A DNA stretch of 64,000 bases, taken from NCBI GenBank assembly GCA_031216445.1, contig CM062206.1, positions 10,642,001-10,706,000 of the forward strand, read 5' to 3'. The position numbers and the translations under genes were made by a program. The DNA is from Lateolabrax maculatus (taxonomy: Eukaryota; Chordata; Actinopteri; Acropomatiformes; Lateolabracidae). The notes beneath the pieces are model-generated. The model was not told where the DNA came from. It ran no database searches and saw only the letters and a program-made list of their open reading frames with translations. Shown in pieces: positions 12,831 through 26,800 of this stretch (position 1 is the stretch's first letter; each line of letters opens with the position of its first letter).

Positions 12831-15800
12831 AGATTAGAAAGATGTTTAGAAGAGTGCTTGGATCGAGAATATAATGTTGTACCATGATAACATTGACCCA
12901 TTTGTTTTAATTTCAGTCTAGAGATAAAAAAAACAAAAACAAAAAGAGGTATGTGTAGGCCTCTATATAGCCTATTTATATACAATACAATATAATATTA
13001 TAATAAAAAAAAGTTATAATTTCCACACTGACAATCCAAATGCCTTCTACAAAAAAATAAAAGATTTTTGTTAATAAACACTAAACTTACACTACACTTC
13101 ACTTCACTGCACAACTCAAAGTGTTTTACACTACTTTTAAAGTCTGGAGTAAATAATTCCAGCTTAGATGTCTCATCACAAAAAACAGCTGCCTGTCAAA
13201 GAAAGACGGACAGATGGACATTATTTTCGAAGATGATGAACAGGCTGCTTGCACCACCTCGCCACCTGCTGTCCTGACTGCCAGCACTTAGTCTGACATA
13301 AGTTGGAGAGGTCACGGTTTGCCTCACAGGTAATAATTATTTATGATATTATACAGACACGTCTTCAGCTACACCTAGCAATCAATTCCTGGCAAATTAA
13401 TATCACGGCTACTGCCAGGTAATGGCTACCAAACTGGCAGATGTTCCCGTTCTCCTTATAGCCCACATTTAAAAAAAAAAAAAAAAAAAACTGCTTAAAT
13501 GTAACAGTTGAACTGAAACGTTAACACATTTATAGCTTTATTAATACATGTTTCTACAGATATATTGTGCTGATGTCTTACAATACAACCATGCTACATT
13601 TTACGAAGGTGCATCAGTGAAACTAAATCTCTGTGCAGGCTGTGAGTGTACAGCACACTCGTAGTTGAAGTAGTTTCCAAAGGCACTTGTGCAAAATGAG
13701 TGTGTAGTGGGGCCACGTAACACTTCTTTGCACCTGGGCCCCTCGGCTTTTCACATCAATGAATTGTGCTATTGTAAGATAATAGTAAAGCTAAGTTAAG
13801 GATCTTATGCCAAAACTTGAAGCCATTGAATATCTTTAAATGGCTCTAAGTGAGTCTTCTGCAATGTGAAATAATGCATGAACTATACAGTGGTGCTGCT
13901 ACTGTATACGTTTTGCACATGTGTGCAGCAGCCGATGGGATTACTTAACTCACACTGCTGTTGCCTGCCTGTCTGGAATGATAGCTTCATTATTCATGGT
14001 TGCGTGTAGACAGCAGTGCTTAATCTCTGGGTTGAATGGGGCAGCCTGTGACTCTGGGAGTAAATGCCCGTGCTCGGTCAGCCTTATCTGGCCCTTGTTG
14101 AGGAATGGAGGGGCACCAGAGAGAGAGAGAGAGGACTGCTGAGCTGGCCCTCAGGGTGGCAACAGCAGCTAAACGCCCCTTCCCGTCGTGGCGTTCGGGG
14201 CCAGTTTGAGGCCAGTAGCAATTAGCCAGACTGGACCAGGGAGCAGGGCCATATATTCTCTGTGGTGAAAGGGTCTGGGCAGGGGGTCTATTGGCGCTCG
14301 ACAGGTGCAGTGGGAGGAAGGCGTCAGGAGTTTAGGGAATCGAAACCAGAGATGAGGCCAAACGACAGCGTCTCTGGCTTCTGGGGTCAGGCGCTCTCTT
14401 TCACCCCTGGAGGCTCCAGAGCACAGCGAGAGCCTCTTCCTGCCCTGACCTTGTACTTTTGTGAACGCATGTGCATTAGTGCATGTGTGCATGGTTATCT
14501 TTGTGCGTGTACAGGCATGTGTGGTTAAATGTGTGTGTGTGTGTGGGGTTATGCATGTAACACTGAGACGAGAAGATCAGGGGGCCATGTTTTGAGTTGT
14601 GGTAATCATCTGTCTTACTTTATCTAGCTCACACTCGCACAAAGAACATTGGAAACACTTTTTGTTGAAACATCCATGTGTCCACTCGTATTATACAACA
14701 CTCCATGAGGAGCTTTGATCACTCAGCTGTAACAGTGAAATCCTGTCATGATGTGTTTTGACATGTTTTTGATGCCAAAAGTTGTAGCGTTGGTGCTATT
14801 GTGCAATTACATTGAGGAATAATCTGGACTATTCTGTGCTGTAAAGGGGACACACATGAGTCGCTGTTAGAGGGAGAAAAAAGGCAGTGTTGCCGACCAT
14901 GTCATTTTTTTTTCTTCCTTCCAGGCTGTTCTGCTTGAACTCAATAATCCTGGATACAACCATTACAAATCCTGCTGTCTTGACTTGAGACCCCAGACAG
15001 GAGACAGGCTCTGCAACTTGGTTTCATTTAGCATTCCTCTGGGCTTTACGGGCAGGTGTTTAACATTACTGGCAGGATATTTATTGGCAACTTTAAAGGC
15101 AACTTTTTTTGCTTACCTCTCAATTAGGCACACACACATACAATGTTTGTACTGTAGATGCAAGCACACACGTACATAAAAACACATACGAGGATGTTCC
15201 ATACATGCAACAGCCTAAGATTGGCAGTACGGATGCTTAATGGAGCATATTCTCACTTCTTTTTCCAACACTGTCACACACTTTATGCCTTTTGAAGCAC
15301 AGATCCACATCTTTAGAATCTACCCCTGACCCGTGACCATCTCTATCTCTCTGTATGCACCCCATTGCCCTCCATCCATTATGCCAGGTCAGTGTATGAT
15401 GTGGGGTAGAAATAAGGTTGGAGGCACGATGGGATGTGTGGCCTATAATTACCGAAGCTTAGCGGGGCCAGTGGCTGTGATGTGCAATTCTCAAATCAAG
15501 GTGCAGCCTGAAGACTCAGCCGGCCCCACTGCTGCCCTCTGCTACTTGATTGCTGGCAGCTGGGTGAGCCATGTCAAGTGGCAGGCTGGGAAATGTGAAA
15601 TCCCAGATAAAGCACAGAGCCCTAAAAAGCCATGAAGCTCCAGTAATGAGGAAAGTGATGGGGTTTGGGGTTTGGGCATGCTTAGCAGGCAGGCAGCAGC
15701 CGACAGTAACTCTTCCTTCCTCTCCCTCTCCTTGGTGTGTCTGTATGTGAGAAAGAGAGAGGAGGTGAAGATGTTTGTATATTTGACTTTTCTAATCCTG

Positions 15801-15989
15801 GATTTAGAGGGATCCACCAAACTCCAACAATGCAGAACTGGTGGGTAGGTCAGCCCCGCTCGAGGTATACCCAACCTAAATCCTCCCAGGTCACCCTCAA
15901 ACATAAATCATAAACCTACAGTACATCCTGCCTATGATTCTCATGTTTTCCCAGGGCCAGTTCCTTTGAAAATCATGTTAAAACCCCTC

Positions 15990-16250
15990 TAATGTTGCCT
16001 ACTCAAGAGCAGCAGAATAATTCCTGATATTAACGGCGGCAGTCCGATTTAGAACGATTCCGGAGCCGTTGTAGCAGTTAAACACATTCCTAGTTTTGTG
16101 GAGGCCATTATTCCTGCTTCTTAATCACCCCCTCGGCTTTTATAACCTCCCGAAGCCTTAGTGTGTGGCTGGGGGGGAACCACATGTGGGAGACCAGGAT
16201 ATAACGGCACTGCCAGGCCCTCCCCTTATCTAAACTAGCCACCGCTAACA
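15990..16250. promoter_or_regulatory. candidate cis-element
   Basis: Complex, repeat-free sequence with several homeodomain-like and zinc-finger-like motifs (CAGAATAATTCCTGATATTA, GGCCATTATTCCTGCTTCTT). Its composition differs from the low-complexity flanks. Confidence 0.22.
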
Positions 16251-18679
16251 ATGCACAGGCCACCAGCGCATACATCATCTCTTTTTAAGTATTTCAAATG
16301 AATATTTTTCTGTAAAGTTGACTACGAATTTCCATTGATGCTGTTTGTAATATGTTATCATAAATCTTTTGACAGGAATCACAAATATATAGTTTCACTT
16401 TTTTTTTATTCCTAAAAAAAAAAAAATAAAAAAAAAAAATGAAATTCCTAAAACATCCGAGCACTGTAGTTTTCAGAAAACATTACTCAAACAGGAGGTA
16501 ATTGTGCATCTGTTGGGCACTATTTTCAGCCACAAACTAATACACATTTGGTGCACTTTTGAGTATTTACAGCAGCAGGATGGTATATGTGGGACTAAAA
16601 TTTAATTATAGCACCCAAGTTCAGTGTAATCATGGAACATGGAACCCGGTACAATTATGTGGTTTATTGATGTGTTAATAGTTTTTTGGGCAACAATGAA
16701 ACTGTATTGCACAGAAGATTAAGATATATCAGGAGGATCAATTCATTGATGGTTTTGGTCTTTCATTAGATTTGTTGACAATAAGAAAAACAGAGAATAT
16801 TGCCAACCTCATTCCTATTTTATGCCAAATCAGTGCAATTTTAGTTTAAATTGAACAGTTGAATTGGCAGCAGCAGGCTTTTATTGAATAGACTGAGCAA
16901 GCCTCTCCTGATAAGACGCATTGGTCTGTGGATATTGTGATGAGGGCAAGGCCCCATGCAACAGAGGGAGATGGAGAGATGGAGACCTCACCGTTTCACT
17001 GCTTCCATCAATTACTCTCTCCTTACCTGCTCCCAGTTTAGTAGAGCTCCAGAAAAGATGGAGGGGTGCGATTAGGCTGCACAGACCTTTATTTTTTTTT
17101 TTTTTACCAAGCCAAACCACCTATTTAATGCAGCTAGCCTTTAGCCTCTACCTTGTAGTTGACAGTATGTGTGAAGTGGCTTGTCTAGCTGATGGTTTAG
17201 TTACATATAACTGCAACACCTGGGTGCTCAGACACCACACAGACCCAGTTTACTGTGATGGGTGGCACGCTGTCACACCAGGCTTGATGGCATAATTTAC
17301 CCAGGTCACAGCCATACTGTTTAGCGGGGTGGGAATGGGGGTGGTTGCATAGACTGTCATTGCTTGTTTACCCTGCGCCTGGTGACCCCCTGCCAGCAGC
17401 TACATCAATTATCACCTTGGAGGAATGTGGGACCCTTGTGTTAAATTCCCTTTGACCCCCCCGTTGGAGGAGGTCAGGAGGTGGGCGCTCTCCCCGGGGG
17501 GGCATGCAGCCGGTGGGTGCAGGGTGAGTACTGTGTGTGTCTTATGCATGTGTGGTGGTCCAGGGAGATCCCCTAGATCTCCATCCTCAGTCCCGGAACC
17601 AACCACCGTGCCTGCAGACCCCCAACACAGTAAACAAGATTTGCATGGTGTGTTTACAATGTAAATTGGTTTCTAAAGATCTTAATTTTACTTAAGGAAA
17701 CACCAAAGGTGGTCTGGGAGCCACATGAGACCCAGGTTTCGTGTATGATAGAGAGTTCTAGAAAAGGTGGGTAGAAACTCAGATTTCTCCTCCATTCTCC
17801 TAGTTTAAGTGTTTTGAGTAAAAGAAAAACTCTTGTTTGATGCCTCAATAAATTAGCCCAACTGCTGGCACACTTTGAAGACCTCAGCATTTGTGATTTT
17901 AATGTGTTTGTTTGTCTCAAGCTGTTTTTAGTACACAAGTGTAAATCCCAACTTTACAAGTCAGTGTAGCGCACAGTAAAGGGTGGCGGTTAATGTAGGC
18001 CTACATGTGTGTGAGTGAGAGTAAGCAAAAAAGAAAGGGAGAGAGAGGTTTAGACATGAGAGGTGTATTGTGTCTGCTGCTCTTTGCTTAGAAGTGAATT
18101 ACATGTGAACATATGACATGTTTGGGCGCAGGCATGTACACACACACCTTTTTTCCTCCTCCATCTTCCTGTGCCCCATATCAAATGTCTTCGTGAGTGA
18201 GAAGAAAGTCGTTGGGAAATAGTATCATATGTGCTGTAGGGAGTGAAGATACCATGGAAATCGATTGCGTACGGAATCACTATTTTCTGACCATGATTGA
18301 TGCTCCGAGCTTATGCATTTTTATCTTCTCTTTTACAGGCTTTCTATCATGGCTGTCTGCAGAATGTGGTGCTGTCTGCTATCCAGTTATGGCTGAGGTA
18401 AGATACCAAAATCATGAGCTTGTCTCCTGCTCTGTCTGCTTTACATGACAGTTTTGACATAATATATTACATTTTTTTATGTTATATATTGCTGCAGGTA
18501 CAGTTTCTGTGTTGTAATATCTTTAAAGTCAGTGGGAGGAAGTTAAGTGTCTTCCTGAAATGTCTCCTTGATAACCTCAGTTACCCCGGGACCAACAACT
18601 GTGGTCTGTCCGGAGTAGTCTGTGTTAAGCTGTGCATTGATTAACTCCTTCTTGAAGGCAGCCACCCCTGAAATGTGAG

Positions 18680-18900
18680 GGCCTTTACACGTTGTGACAA
18701 ACCAAAGTATCCCTGCAGTGTCATCAGATCACCTCGCCACTTCCAATTAGCGGTCATCTCTGACCCTTTTTCGCCTTGTTGACAGGGCAGAAAAGCTGCA
18801 GCAGGTCAGACCAGCGGCCTAGCCCTGTCCAAAAGATCGAACGGTCTCATCATTTATTCATCCACACGTCGGCAGACAAAACACGACACACCCATCCTGT
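18680..18900. promoter_or_regulatory. candidate cis-element
   Basis: Repeat-free, balanced composition, with CCACTTCCAATTAGCGGTCA and other TAAT/ATTA cores. No gene is in reach within the window. Confidence 0.2.
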
Positions 18901-20166
18901 ACCAGGACCAACAGCTGTGAGCTAGAAGACGGTATAGCAGAGATGGGGCTGGGTGAGGTGGAAAAGGGAGGGACCGGCTCAGCCAACACACACCCTCCCA
19001 CATAAGGCACAATCAGCACATCATCTGCACCTTCTTGTCAGTAGTTGAACTTCTTCAGTGTTGTCATGGCGATGTAATTTTCCCCTTCAGAGGGGTTGTT
19101 CTTCTCTGTTTCAAATTGCACTGTAATGTTGGTTGCTGGAAGTAAAGGGGTGGGGGTGGGAAGGGTGGAGGGGGGGCAGGGTGCACTTGACTGTACTCTG
19201 ATAAGGAATTCTTTGAGGGGAAGGCTATGATGTACTGAACTTGAGAAAGCCTTTTGATCTCAGTTTGTATGCTAATGAATCTAGTCTTATGTATGCATTG
19301 TAAAGCAACTCTGCCTTTGTTTATTTAGATGGTGTTATGTGGAGCCTTTATCCTTCAGACATTATTGTGTCATTTGCATTACCCTCATTCCAAAGATAAT
19401 TGCAGCGGTTGCTGGGTTTCTTTTAATTTGCCTGTGTTATGTGTGCAGGGGCAGACCCAGCCGAACTCCTAACTGTGGGTTTTTGTCTGTTTGATAGCCT
19501 GACTGTAAGAAAGCCCCTCTCGCTTTGCAGACTTCTGTCTCCCTCAGCACACTCGCTGCCGCAGCACTCATCCACGAGCAACACACTCATTCACACGCGC
19601 TTTCGCATGACTACACAAATGCACAAACAGGACTTCAGCCTTGACTGGCTCACGCACACAAAACACACTCGCTTACTCACTCAGGAATTATCGTGGTAGT
19701 AAAACTAGGGAGGAAGAGTGAGAGAGACAGCGAGAGAGGAGGACAGACTTAGAGCGGGAGAGCAGAGGGAGGGAAAAGAAGACCGATTGCCCCAGCAGAA
19801 GTATTTTATCCCCAAGCGTTTTTTAAACGCTGCCATGTCCGTGACCCAGTCATGAGGACAACCCATTGTTCTCTCCTGTAGCTGCTAGGCCAATGTAAGA
19901 AATTAAAGTTGCAGTAGCTACTTATTTAAAGTGAAAACTTACATTTTTATATGTTATATGTTTATAGTCTATTCTACACATACGTTTTGAATTAATGAAT
20001 AAAATTAGTAATGTCCCAGTTTTATTTTTTTTGAGGCTGGTTAAAGGCTGTACAGCTCAGCAGCTTACTCATGTTGTTCTTTGAAGGATGTGACAGACGT
20101 GTTCTGGAGTGTGTTGTTCTGCTGCTCTCACTTTTTTTTCTCTGTCTGTACTTTCCCTACTCTGGC

Positions 20167-20218
20167 TGTGTGTATATGTGTGTGTTGGTGTGTGTGTGTG
20201 TCTGTGTGTGTGTGTGTT
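20167..20218. repeat. interrupted (TG)n microsatellite
   Basis: TG units with TA, TT and TC interruptions, suggesting an older array. Confidence 0.9.
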
Positions 20219-20219
20219 C

Positions 20220-21637
20220 CCTCTGGTCCGCTGCTTTGGCACAAAAAGGAAGACCAGGCTGCCCCATTCTTTGTTTTGCTTCTTGTAGGAAACTAGCAGC
20301 AAATTGTGGCTCAATGAGGCGTTGCTGTTTTGTATGGTCTGATAAAGTGCAAACGAAACCGTCTGGGCTGCACTGGCCTGCTGCACTGTTTTCCATTGTA
20401 GCTATGAATGTAGGTCTGTGTGATGCTTGGTTAGTGTTGAACATTAGGTGATGGGGGGGCTGCTGGGGGTGGGGACCATTCACACAGTTTTAAGATGTCA
20501 CCCAGTGTTTGGAGCCGCTGTCCGCTGTGTTTAATTGTGATGAGGGATGATTGGAGCTCTGCTTCAGACTGGAGAAGAGTTTTCTCTGTTGCTTGCTTTC
20601 AAGGGTTTCAAAATCCCAATATTGTAGAGTTTTCAGATAGCACCAACATGACACACTTGTCAAAGTGATCAGAGCAGGGCATATGTGTGTGGGTGTATTG
20701 ATGTGCATGCGGAAAATAGCCCAGTTTTTACTTCAGTGCATTCATCCAACACCTGCAGTAACTACTTACGTTGGAAATGAAAGGGGTGACTCACTAAATA
20801 TGCAATAATTTCATGACGATTTTGTACTCCTTGAATTTAAGTAAGCCAAGCTGGAACCAAACAACTACTTGAACATAATCTTAAGAGTTTACTGGATCAA
20901 GGATTGAAACATTCCCAAGCAATGAAGTATGGAAATATTATTAAATAATATGTACTTTTAAGAAAAATGTTTTGCGTTGGATTACACAGTAATGTATATT
21001 TCTACTGAACCTATTCTATTATGATATTTTTCCCACCTACTTTGGTTAAGTTTGAATGTGTGCTCTTTTACAGAAAATAAGGTATAATATTCTTGGAGCT
21101 GAAAACACAAAAGCGAAGAAAAAGGCTAAATTTGCAAATAGAGAAGATCACAATATCTTCAAGGGGGGCTGCCTTTGGATATTGCATTTTCAGATTTGTT
21201 CCATGGCTTGATTTAACATTTTTCAACACCACTGGGATGTACCGTGGCCAAAATGCTGTAAAGATCCACAGATCAAGTTCATGGAGTCAAGCAAAACAAA
21301 CACATGGCTTGGGAGATAGACAAAGAAGGAGGGTCTTGGGTGTGCCATGGCCCTTGTCTAAAGCGGTTATGGGGCCCACATGGGCGTTCAGCTCTCCAGA
21401 GGCTGTTGGGGTAATTATCAGCCAGGGTTCACGTGTGGGAGTGTGTGCCAGAGCGAGCTTGTTTCTGTGCTCATGTCTGTGACGTGCACATGGGATTGTA
21501 GTACTGGATGTTTCTGAGCATCCTTTCTTGCGTCCCGGTGCTGTGGCCCCAAACAGGATGAAATGCATATCCACTCAACCCTATATACTTTTTCACGCTT
21601 GTGTGATCTATATGTGCCCCCCAAACACACACATACA

Positions 21638-21678
<41 letters not shown>

Positions 21679-22735
21679 ATGTCCATCTTTTCCTTACACC
21701 CCAGATTTGAAAAAGGGGATCTGGAAGTCTCGGAGGAGGAGCGTGGCTGGGGGAAGAGGCTGAGGAGCCATCTTTGACATGGGGCATGGGGCCCGACGGC
21801 ACAAAGCCCCATTCCCTGCTCCTCCATGTGGAAAATGGCAGGAGAGCAAGAGGAGGAGGGGAAGGAGGCAAGAAAGTGGAGGAAAGAGGAGGAGGGAGTG
21901 AGGGAGCGACAATTAGTGGGATCTGGTAATCACCAGGGCAACACTCATTTAATTGACATGTGAAATTTGAATTAATCTAACATGTTGATAAGCAATACCA
22001 CAATGGGCCAGTCGTCTAAGGCCTGCTGGTGGAAGCCAAGGAGGGGAAGCGACAGCTGAGGGCAGAGGCCAAGGTCTTTGTTCGATGTAGCAGTGTTGTT
22101 GGGTGAGAAGGTTGTCCACAAGTAGATTATAAACGATTATGCCTTTGACCCTTTTGGATAAGTAACTCCATGGCTGCCTTAAACGCTAACACACAACAGA
22201 CACACACCGTAGCAGAAGCTGTTTATGTGTTTGTGTATGTTCTGCTTTTATTTTTTCAGCACAAGGCAGAGTGAGTAAACAACCATTTTTTAATACCACA
22301 ATAAACCTGACCCTGATAATTCCAGCGGCTTAGAAGAGGAAAAACACAAAAGAGGTGGGCAGGGTAAAAAAAAAAAAAACCTGCAGTCTGTCCATTCCTG
22401 CTTTTAGAGAAATCAATAAGCCATTTAAGGTAATCAGAAAGCAGCATCACTATCATCCAGCTGCTACAGGAAGTGAAAGCATACAACACCCACTGCCACC
22501 TCAAGAATTGACTTGGAAAAGATGCAAGCCTTTATTCACTGATTTATTACAGGATATTATATATTGTTGCTTCTAAATACTATAACTGGGATTGCTTTTG
22601 CAGAATAGCACATACAGTCTGTGAATTTTTTTCTCACAAATTCACCTGTTAGGGAAAATTTTTAGCCAAACTAACAATAGGGCACCATGTGTTGACATGA
22701 ACAGTCAGTGTACCAATCTGGTCCTGACAAAAGTC
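20220..22735. other. intergenic, no gene
   Basis: Contains the CA array at 21639-21673, a GGAGGA-rich purine stretch at 21835-21910 and A13 near 22367-22379. Otherwise unique-looking and non-coding. Confidence 0.6.
21639..21673. repeat. (CA)n microsatellite
   Basis: Uninterrupted CA repeat of about 17 units. Confidence 0.97.
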
Positions 22736-23060
22736 AGATGATTGCCTTGAAATTTGGTACAGACGTTTATTATGTTTAACAAAGGACAGTGGTGAATGAA
22801 TATTAGAGAGGCTCAGACTTTTAATTCAGAGCCACCCTCAGGTCAAAATCTTCATTTGCTCAGTTCTTTGGTTTATGACCGTATACCCACTATTGGCCTT
22901 GGCATTAGCTGTACTTAAATACTAATAAGAAAATGTTAGCATGCAAAAATGCTAAGCCAATATAAATATTTTAAACATTAACATCTTGCATTGTCATTGT
23001 GAGTATGCTGCCATGCTTATGTAGATGAAAGCACTAGTTTGCTTAGACTACAGCTCAAGA
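22736..23060 (+). repeat. common percomorph interspersed repeat fragment
   Basis: Contains the phrases GAAATTTGGTACAGACGTT, CTTTGGTTTATGACC, AAATGTTAGCATGCAAAAAT and GCATTGTCATTGTGAG in the order known from a very abundant teleost repeat. The element class is not certain to me. It lies directly 5' of the LINE fragment. Confidence 0.6.
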
Positions 23061-23199
23061 CCCGAAGCAGAAAAGGTGCGAGACATTCCCATTTCAATAT
23101 TTTGAATGTATTTCAAGTGACAGAACTACAGAAGAAATACAATATTTTCAAGAAAAAGCCCTTTAAGTTATGAACTTCCTCCTACAGGAAATCTTATGT

Positions 23200-24216
23200 T
23201 GACTGGCATAGCATCACTAAATGGGTGAGAATAAAGAAATTAGTACTAATCATTGCCAAAGCTAAATGTATTTTATTTGGTAGTAGGAATGTTCTTGCCA
23301 ACACCATTGCACTCAGTTTGTCTATAGATGGGATTTCAGTTCATCAGGTCACTAAGACCAAGTTACTGGGTTTTAAATTAGATCATTTTTTGTATTGGTC
23401 TGATCTGAATGATCACATTGTTTCCATGAAGGGAAAAAGGATTGCACTTTCAAGGAAATGCTCTGCATATGTTCCTTCTTCTGTTATAATTATAAGTTAT
23501 AATATAAGTGTTTATCACTTGTTTTGTCACACCTGGAGTACTGCCCAGTTATTTGGTCAAATGCTGCTGGGAAACATAAAAACAAAACAAAACAAAAAAT
23601 AAAAAATTGCACGGAACAGAGCAGCCAGATTAGCTCTTCATTGTTCTTTCCGTGTGTGAGATGCATAAATGATTATCGTGGCTAACTGTGGAGGCTATAA
23701 TAATTCAAATGTTGTCTTCTGTCATTCATACAAAATGCTATTTGGAATAATACATTACATTTCTTTTGTGAAAAACTAGCATATACAGGTTTTTGTCACA
23801 GGTATAGTTCATGTCAAGTGAGCACTGGTCCACAAATAAATAGTATGATGAGAACTGTTCTCTAAAGAGCTTCTATGCATCAGACAGATCTATAGTCGTA
23901 AATTTTGATGAATCTCATGGAAATGTTATTGTGGTCATTGCTGTTTCTGTACCTTTGATTATTTGTCTTTTCTTTTTGTTGTGTATTTATGACAATTTAA
24001 AATGATTGTTTTCATTGTAGGTTACTATAGTTTATTGTTTCATGTGTAGATTGATTTTATTTATTGTTAGGATTTTGGCTTGTTTTGTCTGTTTTGGTTT
24101 TATTGATTCAGTGTGACTTGAATTATTGTTGGTTTTATTTGTTATTGTTTTTGTGTGGACCCCAGAAAGACTAGCGACCAAGTAAACAGGGATCCAAATA
24201 GAGAATAAAGAATAAA
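23200..24216 (+). mobile_element. LINE (CR1/L2/Rex1-like) 3' fragment, 5'-truncated and broken
   Basis: The plus strand encodes the late part of a non-LTR reverse transcriptase ORF: AKCILFGSRNVLA, SLSIDGISVHQVTKTKLLGFKLD, then IALSRKCSAYVPSSV, continuing with frame breaks through a segment like NRAARLALHCSFR near 23610-23650. The 3' end at 24152-24216 carries the signature GTGTGGACCCCAG...GGGATCC common to the 3' ends of teleost LINEs, then an A-rich ATAA tail. 5' truncation is usual for LINEs. Confidence 0.75.
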
Positions 24217-26169
24217 TACCGACTGACAAATCAACTAACTCATAGCAGTGATTTATCTGTTTCTCAATAGATAAATATGATAAGTTAATAGTCACCAAAT
24301 CAAACTAAACATGCAAATTAAACAAGTGTAATCAGACCAAAAACTACTCAAAAACGAGGATTTTCTCAAAATACACTGGAAACTCCCCTCCACCTATACC
24401 ACATTTGGTACATTCTCCCAGGGACACTCCCTAAAAGGAATCCAAATAGGCTGGCTCTGGTTTGGTACTTCCTGGATCTAAAACAGCATGGTCAAGTGCA
24501 GCTTGAGGAGAGGTAAGAAAATCAAACATGATAATTAAATAAAGATGTTAAAATGTCAACAATTTATGAGATGTTTCCTGTCCAACAAACAAATGTTTGA
24601 CATGGTGGAAACATATCCACAACAAACAAGACTAACACCATCGTCAACAAGCCTCAAATAGTCATAATCAGTAGCCATTTCCAAGTAGCACACTGTTTGG
24701 ACAGTAGAATCTGGTAGATGACATAAACGTGCCTGTGGTGGGAAAGTACAGTGTGTCTTACACAGAATAGAACACAATGGGTGAAAGTTTTTGTTCAATC
24801 TGGGTCATATTCTTTGCAGTTGTGGGAAACATTCCTGGTGTGGTATAACCACAAGACACACAAGCTTTCACTTGTACATATTTTAAACAAACCACCGGAT
24901 TAGCCAAATTTATTTTGAAGACAGAAGAAAGGTGAAACTGTCCACACTGTCTGCTGCAGTTTACAGACTGACTTCCCAGTTCAACTTCGACCTACTGTAT
25001 TAGCACACACAGATTTTCAGAGACGATCTTGGTACAGCTTTTATACATGGTACACAGTTCATACCAAAAACTTCAAGTACAAGTACTTCACTCAGCTTTA
25101 TACAGTAAGTCCCACATCAAATAGAATCACATATAATCACGCCACCAGGGAGAAGGCAAACAATCTTTGTAACCCTTGTTCAAGACCATCTCTCATGCAT
25201 TATTATCAGGGGAGTCAGGAACATCTCCAAGATCTCTATCGTATCTTTACCTGTGAACACCCAGTCCCTGCTCACATAAAGTAAGCCATGTGTGAAGGAC
25301 TCCGAGGCCTCTCAGGTTACCTAACCGTGGCAATGCATAAATCATACATTCCTTTATAGCCGTACATTTTTACCACACAAATTGTCTGATAACCGGACCA
25401 GTCTGGAACATTCTTGCTGTATTTCCAGATCTCATTACTTTTGTAAATACAGTATTATCCTAACTAATAACAATGATGGCTATGCAATTAAAAACCAGGT
25501 TGAAACTAACAGTAATTGTCTTTTGTCCTCATCCCTATCAGACACTAATTGTCTTCCTACGTACGGTCTTACAGTAACAGCTGTGGATAGCATTGAACCG
25601 GCCCTCTGTACGATTGGTGCGTCCTCTCCACACTGTAAACAGAATACATCATGGGCAAATGATTCCAGTTTTCCCCACTTCCCCACAGGCACAGCCCATC
25701 TGCCTATTCTGTAACATACGTCTCTTTATCTTTAATTGAATGACCTCCATCACTACAGCATACTTCCCAAATGTACTTGTGCGTTTTTGATCTATCCCTC
25801 TGCTAACAGACAGTTCCATTGTCAGAGGTGACTTTGTAGAAGTGGCAGAGAGTCAGAGGAGACTCAGGATACTTCCAAGTCTTACAGCCAGAGTGTAATC
25901 CTCTTCCTTTATCTCTCGGGCTGATCTGGGCCAAATCGCTGTGTGTGAGAATGATTCAATAAGTGCCTGCTTTTCTGTAGCTCTCAGTCACGTTTTCTCT
26001 CCCTCACTTAGTGTCTCTCTCTCTCTCGTTCTCCAATTCTCACTTGTATATCTGTTCTGACGCCTTGCAGAGTGACCTGCACTCTTTCAGTGTTCACCAC
26101 CTCTCTGTTTTCTTGTGTGGGCAACAATAATCGCAGATATGTCGCTACTATCTTTATGATAGAAGATCA

Positions 26170-26244
26170 TCTCTCTCTCTCTCTCGCTCTCTCTCTGTCT
26201 GTCTCTCTCTCTATCTCTCACACACACACACACACACACACACA
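26170..26244. repeat. compound (CT)n-(CA)n microsatellite
   Basis: A CT array with G and A interruptions passes directly into a pure CA array at 26219-26244. Confidence 0.95.
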
Positions 26245-26644
26245 GACGCCACCAGCCACTACACACCAGACAGGCAACTTGGATAATGTCCAAGAATCAC
26301 AGCTGGATTGATGTGTGTGTATGTGTGTGTACTGTTGATATTTGTGTGTTACTGTTGGGGGTTGGGGAGTGGGCTGCATTTGGGGCATGTGATTGGCCCA
26401 CTAGCTCGGGAGCCAGGCAAGATGGCTGATGATTGGATAAATGTATGGAGACCAGCGTGCAAGTTTCCGTGTGCCATGTAGCTTTGCCTCCCAGAGTGTT
26501 GGGCAATAGCTCCACATATTGGATGCATTACAGATTAGAGCCAATGCAACTGTGTGCGCATACATGTGAGCGAGGTTGTGTGTCCACACAGCTCATCTGT
26601 GCGAGAGCACTTTTGTCATCTATGAACAAATCTGCCCTGTCTCT

Positions 26645-26800
26645 GTTCACCGAAGTGATCACGAAATGCATTTGCCTCTCCCAGAAAAATCATTAATTAT
26701 TAACGGCAGATTTGACTTGGCATCCCAGATCGATGCGGTAGCTGCCCATCGTTAGGCGATTAAGACTGCCCTTGAATACGTTTTCAACTAATCAAAATGT
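26645..26800. promoter_or_regulatory. candidate cis-element, homeodomain-site rich
   Basis: AATCATTAATTATTAACGGC at about 26689-26708 contains overlapping TAAT cores. It is followed by complex sequence with ATCGATGC and GTTAGGCGATTAAG. Repeat-free. Confidence 0.27.

Larger units (their letters stand above)
12900..20160. other. intergenic, no gene
   Basis: AT-rich at 12900-13500 with A20 near 13472-13490, then mixed unique sequence, purine-rich runs near 14120-14132 and 19690-19790, A/T tracts near 16400-16440 and a G-rich stretch near 19145-19180. Candidate elements are at 15990-16250 and 18680-18900. Confidence 0.6.
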
